From JBMOPD01 sp049323615 (GTDB lineage Bacteria; Bacillota; Desulfotomaculia; Desulfotomaculales; Desulfocucumaceae), in assembly GCA_049323615.1 (NCBI GenBank), contig JBMOPD010000079.1:1-64000 (forward strand): a stretch of DNA of 64,000 nucleotides, written 5' to 3'. Positions 51,667 to 60,614 of this stretch are shown here, in pieces. Position 1 is the first letter of the stretch. Every line of letters begins with the position of its first letter. Under the pieces are notes generated by a model. The model worked only from the letters and a program-made list of their open reading frames with translations, did not search any database and was not told where the DNA came from. Both the position numbers and the translations under genes were made by a program.

Positions 51667-52071
51667 AGATTAAACAGCCAGATAATATTAGGTGAGGTGA
51701 TTCAATGGGTTGATTAAAAAATCAGGCAGATGACCATATACTATTCCGTGCTTTTTGAGGGGGGATGAAAAAAAATCCCGGTATTAGGGAAGTCGCCAAA
51801 CAGCCTAATACCAGGAAGAACAAAAAAGAATCCACTGGCGGTTGCCCTCGACACCCGGTAGCAGGCATCGGTATTGCCTTTTCAGCACTTTCCGGCAATA
51901 ATCGGCAAACCACTCTTTTAACAGAATACCAGAGAAGGATTGTAAAATCCAGCCTTTATAAAGCAGGGTTGATGGCAGGCCCGTGGCGCCGGTGTTTGCC
52001 CGGCGGATAAACCCGGCAAAGCGCAACGGACGGACAGCCGGATCCCAATGCTATGATAGGAGGTTAAGAAA
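51667..52071. other. Intergenic region ahead of the 52-64 kb operon
   Basis: 405 bases without a recognisable gene; an 81-codon frame at 51765 has poor coding character. The last 100 bases are GC-rich with small hairpins. No promoter or riboswitch was recognised. Confidence 0.4.
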
Positions 52072-53751
52072 TTGGAAGACAAGGTACTGGCGACGTTTTT
52101 CGGCGATGAAAGTTTTCCTGTGGAATGGGCCGATGAAAAAGAAAAGAAACTCCACTGGTTCTATGACGACCTGCACTGCCCCCACCCCATCTCCCCCCTT
52201 TATGCCGATGTGGGCGGCTGGTGGGGCCCCACCTGCGAATACATGTACCGCAGGTTTGGAGCGCCCTTCGGCAAGGGATGGATAGCCAAGATAGTCAACG
52301 GCTACGTTTACACCGCCGTGCTGCCCAGGACCGACGAGGCCGAGATGGCCAGGCTCGGGGCCTACTACAACCAGGTAATGCCCCTGTATGCGGAAAATTT
52401 CCTCAAATGGTGGGAAGAGCGGTACCTCCCGGAAATCAAAAAGAATTTGCAGTACCTGGATAACTTCCCTTATGAAAAGTGCTCCATTCCCGAACTGCTG
52501 GTTCACCTGGAGGATGCCCTGGACATCCAGGAACGCCACTTTAAGATTCACTGGATTTTAAACCTTGCCCAGTTCCAGGCATTTATAGAATTCCGCCAGG
52601 CCTACCAGGACATCCTGGGCGAGATTGATGAAGAAAACATCGGTAAGATACTTGTTTCGGACAACGACCGCAACTGGGACTCCCTAAAGACCCTCTGGGA
52701 GATGAAGGAGTTCATCCTGCAGAGCGGCTCACTGAGGGATCTGTTCAAGGAAGACGCGCCCACCATATTTTCCAGGCTGGACTCGGTAAGGGACGGAAAG
52801 GAATTCCTCAAATACATGCAGGCCCACCAGGAAGAATACGGAAACAAGGCCATTTACACCCACGAGTATATCTATCCCACCTGGCGGGAAGACCCCACCC
52901 CCATCATTGAATCACTGAAACACTACATTGAAATTGATTACAACTTCTACGATGCATACAACCGCTGCAAGGAAGAGCGGGACCGGGCCATCGATGTGAT
53001 GTTCGGCAAGGTGGCCAGTGAGGCGGACAAGCTCAGGCTGAAAAAAGCCATGGACCTGGCCCTCAAGATGGCCCCGCTGACACCGGACCACCACTTCTAT
53101 ATCGATCAGGGGACGTACGCCAGGATGCGCATGGTTTTCAAGGAACTGGGCAAGGCTTTGACGAAGGCCGGCACCCTGGACGACCCCGAGGATATATTCA
53201 TGCTGAAATACGAGGAAATCAGGGCCATAGCCGCGGACAGCGGAGCCTTTGACGTCAGGGCGCTGGTGAAACAGCGGCGGGATGCGATGGAAAAGGCCAG
53301 GCAGATCAAGCCCAGGGAATGGGTGGGTACGGTTTCAGAGTGGTCCCTGTACCAGGAGCCTTACAAGAGCCTGTGGGGATGGCCGCAAAAATTTGAGGCC
53401 GAGCAGAAGGCCGAGAAGGAAGCCGACAAAAAGGTCCTAAAAGGGCTGCCGGCCTCTCCCGGAGTGGCCGGGGGCATTGCCAGGTTCGTCACCTCCCCGG
53501 CGGAATTCAACCAGGTGGAAAAGGGAGACATCCTGGTGTGCAAGATGACCAACCCGGCCTGGGTGGTTTGCTTCACCAAGATTGCCGGCCTGGTAACCGA
53601 TACCGGCGGGGCGCTGTCGCACCCGGCGGTGGTCTCCAGGGAGTTCGGCATCCCCTGCGTGGTCGGTACAAGAAAGGCTACCAGCACCATCAAGAGCGGC
53701 ATGCGGGTGCGGGTGGACGGTACCCGGGGAATAGTGGAGATATTAGACTGA
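52072..53751 (+). CDS. PEP-synthase-like subunit with swivelling phospho-His domain
   Basis: 559 residues; TTG start with AGGAGG upstream. The C-terminal domain (about 450-559) is the mobile phospho-His domain of PEP-utilising enzymes: GLPASPGVAGGIARFV, KMTNPAWV, TDTGGALSHPAVVSREFGIP with His517 as the phosphorylated residue. The N-terminal 450 residues have no recognised motif and probably bind the phosphate acceptor, as in rifampin phosphotransferase or phenylphosphate synthase subunit A. The ATP-binding half is encoded separately by the next gene, 89 bases on. Together they should split ATP and phosphorylate an unknown small molecule. Confidence 0.82.
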   Translation: MEDKVLATFFGDESFPVEWADEKEKKLHWFYDDLHCPHPISPLYADVGGWWGPTCEYMYRRFGAPFGKGWIAKIVNGYVYTAVLPRTDEAEMARLGAYYNQVMPLYAENFLKWWEERYLPEIKKNLQYLDNFPYEKCSIPELLVHLEDALDIQERHFKIHWILNLAQFQAFIEFRQAYQDILGEIDEENIGKILVSDNDRNWDSLKTLWEMKEFILQSGSLRDLFKEDAPTIFSRLDSVRDGKEFLKYMQAHQEEYGNKAIYTHEYIYPTWREDPTPIIESLKHYIEIDYNFYDAYNRCKEERDRAIDVMFGKVASEADKLRLKKAMDLALKMAPLTPDHHFYIDQGTYARMRMVFKELGKALTKAGTLDDPEDIFMLKYEEIRAIAADSGAFDVRALVKQRRDAMEKARQIKPREWVGTVSEWSLYQEPYKSLWGWPQKFEAEQKAEKEADKKVLKGLPASPGVAGGIARFVTSPAEFNQVEKGDILVCKMTNPAWVVCFTKIAGLVTDTGGALSHPAVVSREFGIPCVVGTRKATSTIKSGMRVRVDGTRGIVEILD

Positions 53752-53840
53752 TATGCCGGTAATACTGCCACTGCGGCCGGGTGGGTTTGTGGACGGGCCA
53801 CAGCCCACCCGGCTCCATTAAACAAAACGGGGGTGGATAA

Positions 53841-54797
53841 ATGTCGGTTGTTCCTTTTGGGCGGCTGGAAAGAAAAATGATTGCACTGGCCGGAGGAAAA
53901 GGAGCCAGCTTAAACGACATGGTTGCCGCCGGTTTTCCGGTGCCGGAAGGATATGTGGTCTGCGCCGATTCTTTCAGAGAATTCATCGGCGCCGGGAATT
54001 TGCTCCCCGGAATTCTGTCCCTGATAGAAAAAACGGATTTTGACAACCCGGTGGAACTGGAAAACACCTCGGAGCGGATCAAGCGGATGATCACGGAAAC
54101 CGGGCTGCCGGCCGGCCTGAGGGAAGAAATAGGGAGGCACTACCGGCTGATCTGCCGGGAAGGCGGGGAACTGCCGGTGGCGGTAAGGTCCAGCTCCACC
54201 GCCGAGGACCTGGATGATGCCAGTTTTGCCGGACAGCAGGAAACCTTTCTCTATGTGATCGGAGAAGGCGAGCTGGTGGAAAAAGTGGTGGCCTGCTGGG
54301 CTTCACTCTACAATTCCAGGGCGATTTTTTACCGCCGGCAGAAGGGGTTCAAGGAGGAGAGCGTGTCCATAGCGGTGGTGGTGCAGCGGATGATCAACTC
54401 CGAAAAGGCCGGGGTGATGTTTACCGTTGACCCCATCAATAAAAACAGGGACGCGGCCGTTATCGAAGCTGTCTGGGGACTGGGGGAAGGATCGGTTTCC
54501 GGTCTGGTCACCCCCGATAATTACATGGTGCGCAAAAACACCCTGGCCATAGAAATGGAGTATATCTCCACCAAGGAACTGATGGTGGTGCAGAGCGATA
54601 ACAAAAGAGGCGTCCAGGAGAAACCGGTGCCCCCGGAAATGGAAGAGCGGAGGATTTTGACCGGCGGGGAAATCAGGACCCTGGTTTTGTACGGGCAAAA
54701 ACTGGAAGAATACTTTGGCAAGCCCCAGGACGTGGAGTGGGCCATTGAAAAAGACAAGGTTTATCTGTTGCAGAGCCGGCCGATTACCACTCTTTAA
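53841..54797 (+). CDS. PEP-synthase-like ATP-grasp subunit
   Basis: 318 residues, only the pyruvate, phosphate dikinase/PEP-synthase ATP-binding domain: ALAGGKGASLNDMVAAGFPVPEGYVV, VAVRSSSTAEDLDDASFAGQQETFL, VMFTVDPINKNRDAAVIEAVWGLGEGSVSGLVTPDNYMV and DVEWAIEKDKVYLLQSRPI. No His or PEP-barrel domain. It is the natural partner of the preceding phospho-His subunit; in Thauera the same split (PpsA and PpsB) makes phenylphosphate synthase. GGGGGTGG precedes the ATG. Other acceptors than phenol are possible since no phenylphosphate carboxylase genes are seen. Confidence 0.85.
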   Translation: MSVVPFGRLERKMIALAGGKGASLNDMVAAGFPVPEGYVVCADSFREFIGAGNLLPGILSLIEKTDFDNPVELENTSERIKRMITETGLPAGLREEIGRHYRLICREGGELPVAVRSSSTAEDLDDASFAGQQETFLYVIGEGELVEKVVACWASLYNSRAIFYRRQKGFKEESVSIAVVVQRMINSEKAGVMFTVDPINKNRDAAVIEAVWGLGEGSVSGLVTPDNYMVRKNTLAIEMEYISTKELMVVQSDNKRGVQEKPVPPEMEERRILTGGEIRTLVLYGQKLEEYFGKPQDVEWAIEKDKVYLLQSRPITTL

Positions 54798-54818
54798 AAG
54801 AAATGAAGGTGAGCAGCA

Positions 54819-56702
54819 ATGGTGATCAGCGGAGGTTACTGGTTTAAGGTGCTGGATGTTGACCTCGGCACCGGAAAAATCGAGAAAAAGCCGCTTCCCG
54901 CGGAAGTAGCCGAAAAAATGATCGGCGGCAGGGGCTTTGTGTCCTGGTTTCACTATTTCAATGTCGATCCCGGGGCCGACCCGCTGGGACCGGATAATGC
55001 CCTGATTTTTGCCACCGGCCCCTTTACCGGTACCCTGGCGCCCTCCTCGGGCCGGTTTGTGGTGGGCGGGAAGTCCCCCCTGACCGGGCTGCTGGGCGAT
55101 GCCAACTGCGGCGGGCAGTGGGGGCCGGAGCTCAAATACGCCGGCTACGACGTGCTTATTGTCAGGGGCCGGGCCCGGTCCCCGGCAGTATTAAAAATAG
55201 TTGACGACCATGTATCCATAGAGCCGGCCGGAGACCTGTGGGGAAAGAACACCGAGGATACCGAAAGGCTGATCAGGCGTAAATATCTCGATGATACCTT
55301 CCAGGTGGCCTGCATCGGCATTGCCGGTGAAAACCTGGTGCGGTTCGCCGGCATTGTGTGCAACGCCGAGCACCTGGCCGCCCGGACGGGAATGGGTGCG
55401 GTAATGGGGTCAAAGAACCTCAAGGCCGTAGCGGTGAAGGGGACGAAAGACATTCCCCTGCACGATCAGGCGGAATTCAAAGCTCTCCGGGACGAACTGT
55501 GGAAAATCATCATCGAGGACGGCAGGAGCGGGCTGCACCTGCCGGAGTACGGAACCACCAGCCTGGTGGAACTGCACAACTCCCTGGGGGGGTTGTCCAC
55601 CAGGAACTGGCAGTCTGGCTATTATGAAGACCATGAAATGATCAACGGCGATGCCCTGAATGAAAAATACCTGATCAATGCCACCGCCTGCTTCAACTGC
55701 CCGTCCCGGTGCGACCGGTACAGCTATGTGGCCGAAGGCGAGTTTAAAGGCACCTATGTGGGCGGGCCCGAGTACTACACTATTCTTTCCTTCGGCAGCA
55801 AGCTGGGCAACAACAACCTGGCTTCCATATTAAAGGCCAACCAGCTGTGCAACCAGTACGGCCTGGATACAGGCTCCACCGGCGGCATGATTGCCTTTGC
55901 CATGGAGTGCTACGAAAAGGGGCTGATTACCGGGGAAGACACCGGCGGCCTGGAGCTGAACTGGGGCAATTATCACGCCATGTTGCAGCTGATTGACAAT
56001 ATAGCCGGAAGAAAGGGCTTCGGCGACATCCTGGCCCAGGGCGTGGTGGCCGCCGCCGGGCATATCGGCAAAGGCGCGGAACAATACGCCATCCACATCA
56101 AGGGGATGGATCCCCCCACCCTGGACCCCAGGGCGTTGAAGGTTTACAATTTTCGCTATGCCATAGCCTCACGGGGAGGAGACCACCTGAGGATTTCCGC
56201 CCACGGCGCCTACGAACTGGACAGGATGCCCGTGGACGAGGCCGCCCGGCAGCTCAAATTCTGGCAGAATATAGTCACCATCCCCGACCTCATCGGGGTG
56301 TGCAAGTTCCCTTACACCTTCTACTCGGAAACACCGGAGGTCACCTTCAAGAAGGTGCTGGACCTGGTGCCCGGGCTGATCAGGGCGGCCACCGGCATGG
56401 AAATGGACGGGGACAGGCTGCTGCGGGCCTCGGAGCGGACAACCCTGCTGGAGCGCTCGCTGAACATCAGGTACGGCCTCAAGCCCGCCGACGACAGGCT
56501 GCCGGACAGGTTCCTCAAGGAGCCCCTGCCCACCGGCCCCAGGAAGGGTCAGGTGTACGACATCTTCGACGAACTGAAAAAGTCTTTTTACAAGTGGCAG
56601 CAGTGGGACCTGGAAACCGGCGTGCCGTTCGACCGGGCCTACCGGGAACTGGCCCTGACGGAAGTGGCCGATGATTTGAGGAAACGAGGTTTTTTACACT
56701 GA
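54819..56702 (+). CDS. Aldehyde ferredoxin oxidoreductase family (tungsten-type)
   Basis: A 627-residue oxidoreductase of the AOR family, with a W or Mo bis-pterin and one [4Fe-4S]: GRFVVGGKSPLTGLLGDANCGGQWGPELKYAGYD for the N-terminal pterin domain, ARTGMGAVMGSKNLKAVAVKG, the Cys ligands in ACFNCPSRC and GVCKF, and ISAHGAYELDRM. It may oxidise an aldehyde or reduce an acid; some relatives act on aromatic CoA esters (BamB). Gene 19 bases ahead of a four-cluster ferredoxin, which should be its electron partner. MoaD is further down the operon. Confidence 0.9.
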   Translation: MVISGGYWFKVLDVDLGTGKIEKKPLPAEVAEKMIGGRGFVSWFHYFNVDPGADPLGPDNALIFATGPFTGTLAPSSGRFVVGGKSPLTGLLGDANCGGQWGPELKYAGYDVLIVRGRARSPAVLKIVDDHVSIEPAGDLWGKNTEDTERLIRRKYLDDTFQVACIGIAGENLVRFAGIVCNAEHLAARTGMGAVMGSKNLKAVAVKGTKDIPLHDQAEFKALRDELWKIIIEDGRSGLHLPEYGTTSLVELHNSLGGLSTRNWQSGYYEDHEMINGDALNEKYLINATACFNCPSRCDRYSYVAEGEFKGTYVGGPEYYTILSFGSKLGNNNLASILKANQLCNQYGLDTGSTGGMIAFAMECYEKGLITGEDTGGLELNWGNYHAMLQLIDNIAGRKGFGDILAQGVVAAAGHIGKGAEQYAIHIKGMDPPTLDPRALKVYNFRYAIASRGGDHLRISAHGAYELDRMPVDEAARQLKFWQNIVTIPDLIGVCKFPYTFYSETPEVTFKKVLDLVPGLIRAATGMEMDGDRLLRASERTTLLERSLNIRYGLKPADDRLPDRFLKEPLPTGPRKGQVYDIFDELKKSFYKWQQWDLETGVPFDRAYRELALTEVADDLRKRGFLH

Positions 56703-56721
56703 GCGAAAGGGGGGGAACAAA

Positions 56722-57102
56722 ATGAAGCTGTCCTTCAACCCGGCGATGTGCTCGGGATGCAGGGCCTGCGAAATGATCTGCGCCTACACCCGCTTTAAGG
56801 CAAGCAACCCCAGAAAGGCGGCCATCAGGATTAAAAACTCGGACCGGCACGGCCGCTACGCCGCCTTCTACTGCAGCCAGTGCGGGGAATGCCTGGAAGC
56901 CTGCCCCACCGGGGCCATTTACGAGGGAAAAGGGGTGTACAAAATCAACCGGGACCTGTGTACCGGCTGCTATGCCTGTGTGGAGGCCTGCAGCCAGGGG
57001 ATCATTTTTGCCAACGAGGCGGAAGGGGTCCCGTACAAGTGCGATCTGTGCGGAGCATGTGCCGGGGAATGCCCCCCCAAAGCGCTGACGCTGGAGGAAT
57101 AA
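56722..57102 (+). CDS. Polyferredoxin with four [4Fe-4S] sites
   Basis: 126 residues containing 16 Cys in four ferredoxin-like groups: CSGCRACEMIC, CSQCGECLEACP, CTGCYACVEAC and CDLCGACAGECP. The layout matches the electron-transfer subunits that accompany AOR-family enzymes, such as the AorA and BamC types. AGGGGGGG precedes the ATG. It lies between the AOR gene and the HPr-kinase-like gene with gaps of 19 and 18 bases, and should take or give the two electrons of the AOR reaction. Confidence 0.9.
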   Translation: MKLSFNPAMCSGCRACEMICAYTRFKASNPRKAAIRIKNSDRHGRYAAFYCSQCGECLEACPTGAIYEGKGVYKINRDLCTGCYACVEACSQGIIFANEAEGVPYKCDLCGACAGECPPKALTLEE

Positions 57103-57120
57103 CTAGCTGAAATACGAGAG

Positions 57121-58011
57121 GTGAAGCCGGTGTACCAGCACATCAAGGAAATTCAGGCGGACAGGGCCAGGATCAGGATTGACGTGTACAGCCAGAGACC
57201 GGACCGGGACTTTCTCCAGGACATGGAGTTTTTCAACTACCGCCTGGCCGGCGTCCGGCTGTACGAGGAAAAGACGAAGGAAAAGCCCGACCTGGTCTGG
57301 TACCGGGACAAGAGCGACAAAACCATAAGCTACGGGGACGGCCAGGTTGTCCTGGAGGGGCCGTGGTACGAAGGAGAAATACAAAAGCTGCTGGTTTCGC
57401 TGACGGCCAGGCACATGCTGGAGAAGGACCTTTTTCTGTTTCACGCTTCGGCCGTCCTCTACCGGGGCAGGTCAATCATGTTCATGGGCGGCGAGGGCAA
57501 TTCGGGAAAAACCATGGCGCAGATAGAGGCCTGTATGCGGGGCGGCAAGATCATATCCACCGAAACCATTGTCACCGACCCGGAGGGCAACGTGGTCATG
57601 GGTTCCAAGAACGTGTTCCTGCGGGTCAGGGCCAGGGGCACCGAAAGGATAGACAAGCCCAACCAGGACGAGGGAGTAGCCAAGTTTTTCAGCAAAACCC
57701 CGGAATTCGAGATTTACACCGGACCGGCCAAAATTGACCTGGTGGTCCTGCCCGATATCGACGGCAACTACTCCACCCTGGCCGGGGAAATGTCGGACTT
57801 TGAGAAGCAGTACCAGACCTTCCACTGCCTGTGCGACTATTTTGGGATGCACCTGCTGCTGGCCCCGGGGCTGCCCATGCCGGTGTTCGACACCGGGGAA
57901 TTACGCCGCAAAAGAGCTGCATTCATCAATAATTTCGCCCGCAGGCCCTATTACTTCATCAGGGGCAAAGACCCCCGGGTTATTCTGGACGAGGTGGATA
58001 AAATTCTCTAG
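57121..58011 (+). CDS. HPr-kinase-like P-loop protein
   Basis: 296 residues. A P-loop GGEGNSGKT (123-131) follows FHASAVLYRGRSIMF, as in the kinase domain of HPr kinase/phosphorylase (HxxxV...GxGxSGKS), but the HprK C-terminal signature is absent and there is no PTS nearby. Such HprK-like proteins occur beside diverse modification systems. GTG start at 57121 (57130 also has a good ribosome site: GAGGTGAAG). It is embedded in the AOR/PEP-synthase-like operon, so it may phosphorylate one of the enzymes or the cofactor; this is inference. Confidence 0.65.
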   Translation: MKPVYQHIKEIQADRARIRIDVYSQRPDRDFLQDMEFFNYRLAGVRLYEEKTKEKPDLVWYRDKSDKTISYGDGQVVLEGPWYEGEIQKLLVSLTARHMLEKDLFLFHASAVLYRGRSIMFMGGEGNSGKTMAQIEACMRGGKIISTETIVTDPEGNVVMGSKNVFLRVRARGTERIDKPNQDEGVAKFFSKTPEFEIYTGPAKIDLVVLPDIDGNYSTLAGEMSDFEKQYQTFHCLCDYFGMHLLLAPGLPMPVFDTGELRRKRAAFINNFARRPYYFIRGKDPRVILDEVDKIL

Positions 58012-58026
58012 CCGGAGGTAATTTCA

Positions 58027-58800
58027 ATGAAATACACCGATATTTTCAGCCTGAAGGGAAAAGTGGCGCTGGTAATCGGCGGCACCGGCGGCCTAGGCAA
58101 GGACATGGCCCTGGGACTGGCCGAGTACGGCGCCGATGTGGTGGTGGCCAGCCGCCACCCGGAAAAGGGACAGGATGTTGTGGACCGGATTCTGGCCTTA
58201 AGCCGGCGGGCTTTCGCGGCCAGGGTGGATATACTGGACGCCGCCAGCGTCAGGAGTCTGGTGGACGATATCATCGCCGGGATGGGACACATTGACATCC
58301 TGGTAAACTGCGCGGGCACCCAGATCTGGCAGAAGGCCGAGGAGTACACCGAGGAAAACTGGGACACCGTGGTGGACATGAATCTGAAGGGCACCTTCCT
58401 GGCCTGCCGGGAGGTGGGCAGGGAAATGATCAAGCAGGGGGGAGGAAAAATAATCAACATTTCCTCCGTCAGGAGCATACTGGGCTTCCCGGAAAATTAC
58501 ACGGCCTACTGCGCCTCCAAGGGCGGCCTGAACATGTACACCAAGTGCCTGGCCGCCGAGTGGGCCAAGTACAACATCAAGGTAAACGCCATTGCCCCCA
58601 CCTTCGTGGAAACTCCCCTGACCAAGGGGATGCTTGCCGATGAAAAAACCTTCAATACGCTGATCAACAGAATACCTTTAAGGAAGCTCGGACAGCCGGA
58701 GGATCTGTTAGGTGCCGTGATATACTTCGCTTCCCCGGCGTCCGACTTCATCACCGGGCAGATACTGTTCGCCGACGGCGGCGTCACCTCGACTCAGTAA
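58027..58800 (+). CDS. Short-chain dehydrogenase/reductase
   Basis: 257 residues, classical SDR. Cofactor loop GGTGGLGKDMA (residues 19-29), NCAG, the catalytic Ser in ISSVRS, and YCASKGG with Tyr and Lys. The glycine-rich loop followed by SRHPEK suggests NADP(H), but NAD is possible. Closest in feel to gluconate 5-dehydrogenase/3-oxoacyl-ACP reductase types: oxidation of a secondary alcohol. GGAGG lies eight bases upstream. It sits between the HprK-like and cyclase genes. Confidence 0.9.
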   Translation: MKYTDIFSLKGKVALVIGGTGGLGKDMALGLAEYGADVVVASRHPEKGQDVVDRILALSRRAFAARVDILDAASVRSLVDDIIAGMGHIDILVNCAGTQIWQKAEEYTEENWDTVVDMNLKGTFLACREVGREMIKQGGGKIINISSVRSILGFPENYTAYCASKGGLNMYTKCLAAEWAKYNIKVNAIAPTFVETPLTKGMLADEKTFNTLINRIPLRKLGQPEDLLGAVIYFASPASDFITGQILFADGGVTSTQ

Positions 58801-58821
58801 AATAAACGGGAGGAACTTACA

Positions 58822-59544
58822 GTGGCAAGGAAAATAATCGACCTCAGCATGGAAGTCTGCGCCGACATGATAACTTTCCCGCGGGTGGCAAGGCCCATCA
58901 TCGCCCAACTGGAAAGCCACGAGGAATTTGCCGCCAATATAGGCGCCGCCAAATACGGCGTTACATCGCTTACCGCCCACTATGTGGTGGTTTTGAGCGA
59001 CCACGCCGGGACACATATCGATTCCATGTTCCACATGGATCCCAAGGCCCCGGGGGCCGACCAGATTCCCCTGGAGTACTGTTACGGGGACGGAGTGGTG
59101 CTGGATTTCACCGACAAGCCGGTGGGCCACACCATCACCGTTGAGGATGTAAAGGCCGCCCTGCAGAAAATAAACTACCGGTTGAAACCTCTGGATATCG
59201 TCCTGATCTACACCGGGGCCTCCCGCTGCAACAAGGAGGACAGGTACCTCACCGAGCACTGCGGGATGACCCGGGAGTCAACGCTGTGGCTGATTGACCA
59301 GGGGATCAAAGTGATGGGGATCGACGCCCCCACCTTTGATCCGCCCGTGAAAACCATGTTTGAGATCAAAAAATTCTGGGAAGCGCACCGGGTGATGAAC
59401 GAGAGGGAATACTACCACCTGGAAAACATGGCCAACTTCGACCGGATACCCAGACCCCACGGTTTCACTGTCTCGGTACTGCCGGTCAGGTGGAAAGGCA
59501 CCACCGGGGCGCCGGTACGGGCCGTGGCCATCGTTGAGGAATAA
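58822..59544 (+). CDS. Cyclase-family (kynurenine formamidase-like) hydrolase
   Basis: 240 residues of the putative-cyclase family, metal-dependent amide or C-C hydrolases such as kynurenine formamidase and isatin hydrolase. The metal motif is SDHAGTHIDSMFHM (HxGTHxDxxxH) near residue 67, with IDAPTFDPP later. GTG start with GGGAGG upstream. In this operon it may open a cyclic ketone, lactone or lactam made by the SDR and AOR steps. Its exact substrate is unknown. Confidence 0.85.
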   Translation: MARKIIDLSMEVCADMITFPRVARPIIAQLESHEEFAANIGAAKYGVTSLTAHYVVVLSDHAGTHIDSMFHMDPKAPGADQIPLEYCYGDGVVLDFTDKPVGHTITVEDVKAALQKINYRLKPLDIVLIYTGASRCNKEDRYLTEHCGMTRESTLWLIDQGIKVMGIDAPTFDPPVKTMFEIKKFWEAHRVMNEREYYHLENMANFDRIPRPHGFTVSVLPVRWKGTTGAPVRAVAIVEE

Positions 59545-59576
59545 ACCGGCGGGTGCGCGCCGGCTGTGCCCTGGGG

Positions 59577-59837
59577 GTGAAGAAAATCAAGATCAGGGTC
59601 AAGGTTGTTTTAAACCAGTCATTAAAAACAATTTTCATCAAGCGGGGCGCCAGGATTGACCTGGACAGCGTGGAGATGGAAGAGGGACAGACCCTGTCCG
59701 ATTTATACGCCAAAATAGGGCTGAGGCGCTTTGACGCCGGCTTTGCCTGCGTCAACGAACAGATAGTGCACGACCCCGGCCGCCCTTTAAAAGACGGTGA
59801 CACCATCGTGCTTTACCCTCCCCTGGCTGGAGGATGA
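59577..59837 (+). CDS. MoaD/ThiS-family sulfur carrier
   Basis: A ubiquitin-like protein of 86 residues from GTG 59577 (a GTG at 59553 is also open). It has the beta-grasp pattern KIRVKVVLNQSLKTIF ... DSVEMEEGQTLSDLYAKIG and the di-Gly end LYPPLAGG needed for thiocarboxylate formation. It probably serves the tungstopterin or molybdopterin synthesis needed by the AOR enzyme of this operon. MoaE is not present here. The C-terminal GG argues against a mere fold relative. Confidence 0.8.
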   Translation: MKKIKIRVKVVLNQSLKTIFIKRGARIDLDSVEMEEGQTLSDLYAKIGLRRFDAGFACVNEQIVHDPGRPLKDGDTIVLYPPLAGG

Positions 59838-59862
59838 TTCTAAAAACGGTTGGGATTGCGTC

Positions 59863-60570
59863 ATGAAGATAGCGGTGATCGGAGACATCCACGGCAATAT
59901 AGAGGCCCTGAACAGTGTTATGGCCGAAATAGGCGGCCTGGGCGCCGACCTTGTCTACTGCCTGGGCGACCTGGTGGATTTCGGCCCCTGTCCCGGGGAG
60001 GTCATAAGCGCTGTTGAAAGGATGGGCATTTTATCGGTCAGGGGAAACCACGACATGGCGCTGACCGATTACGTGCCCGGGAGATTTCTCTTTAAGTCGG
60101 CGGAGGAGCAGAGGTACGTGGAGGCGTCGCTGGAATGCACCCGGCGGGCCCTCACCGAAAGGGACATCGATTTTATAAAGGGGTTGCCCGACAGGCTTGA
60201 ACTGCCGCTGCCGGGCAACACGGCCCTGTTTGTCCACTCCTTTCCCAGCGCCTACCACTATCCCGGGACAGACGAGGCAGAGCGGTTCCTTGACGCCGGT
60301 CCCTGGCAGTACGTGTTTTACGGGCACAGCCACAAGCCGGCGCTTTATACCCATAACGGAAAAATGGCCGTCAATGTGGGCAGCGTGGGCAAGCCCAGGC
60401 ACGGCAATGCCATGGCCAGCTACTGTATTGCCGAATTCGCCGGGGGCCGGCTGACGGACCTGGCTTTCCGGTACCGGCCCTACGACGTGGAGAAGGTCTG
60501 CCGGGATATAATCAGCCGCGGCTTCCCCCGGGAGACCATTGAAATACTGAAAGGGGCCGTGGAAAGGTGA
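59863..60570 (+). CDS. Metallophosphoesterase (YfcE/DevT-like)
   Basis: 235 residues from ATG 59863. Calcineurin-like phosphoesterase with every metal motif: GDIHGN (residues 7-12), GDLVDFG, GNHD, VHSFP and GHSHKP. A second catalytic acid is in the usual place. It may hydrolyse a phosphorylated intermediate of the pathway, e.g. one made by the PEP-synthase-like kinase, or be a general nucleotidase. No strong ribosome site is seen, so it may be coupled to the MoaD-like gene 25 bases upstream. Confidence 0.85.
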   Translation: MKIAVIGDIHGNIEALNSVMAEIGGLGADLVYCLGDLVDFGPCPGEVISAVERMGILSVRGNHDMALTDYVPGRFLFKSAEEQRYVEASLECTRRALTERDIDFIKGLPDRLELPLPGNTALFVHSFPSAYHYPGTDEAERFLDAGPWQYVFYGHSHKPALYTHNGKMAVNVGSVGKPRHGNAMASYCIAEFAGGRLTDLAFRYRPYDVEKVCRDIISRGFPRETIEILKGAVER

Positions 60571-60614
60571 TTGGTTGACAGACTAAACAGGCAACCGCTT
60601 AATTGGGAGGAAAA

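Noticed and set aside
51765..52010. 81-codon plus-strand frame between gntR and the kinase subunit
   Set aside because: Ribosome site too close to the ATG, no motif and no coding-like codon use.
51880..52060. c-di-GMP riboswitch before the kinase operon (GGCAAACC and GCAAAGCGC words)
   Set aside because: The two words are too far apart and the hairpins between do not match the GEMM fold.
52072..54797. Firm call as phenylphosphate synthase and a phenol pathway
   Set aside because: Domain split agrees, but no phenylphosphate carboxylase (UbiD-like) or further phenol genes are seen, so substrate is left open.
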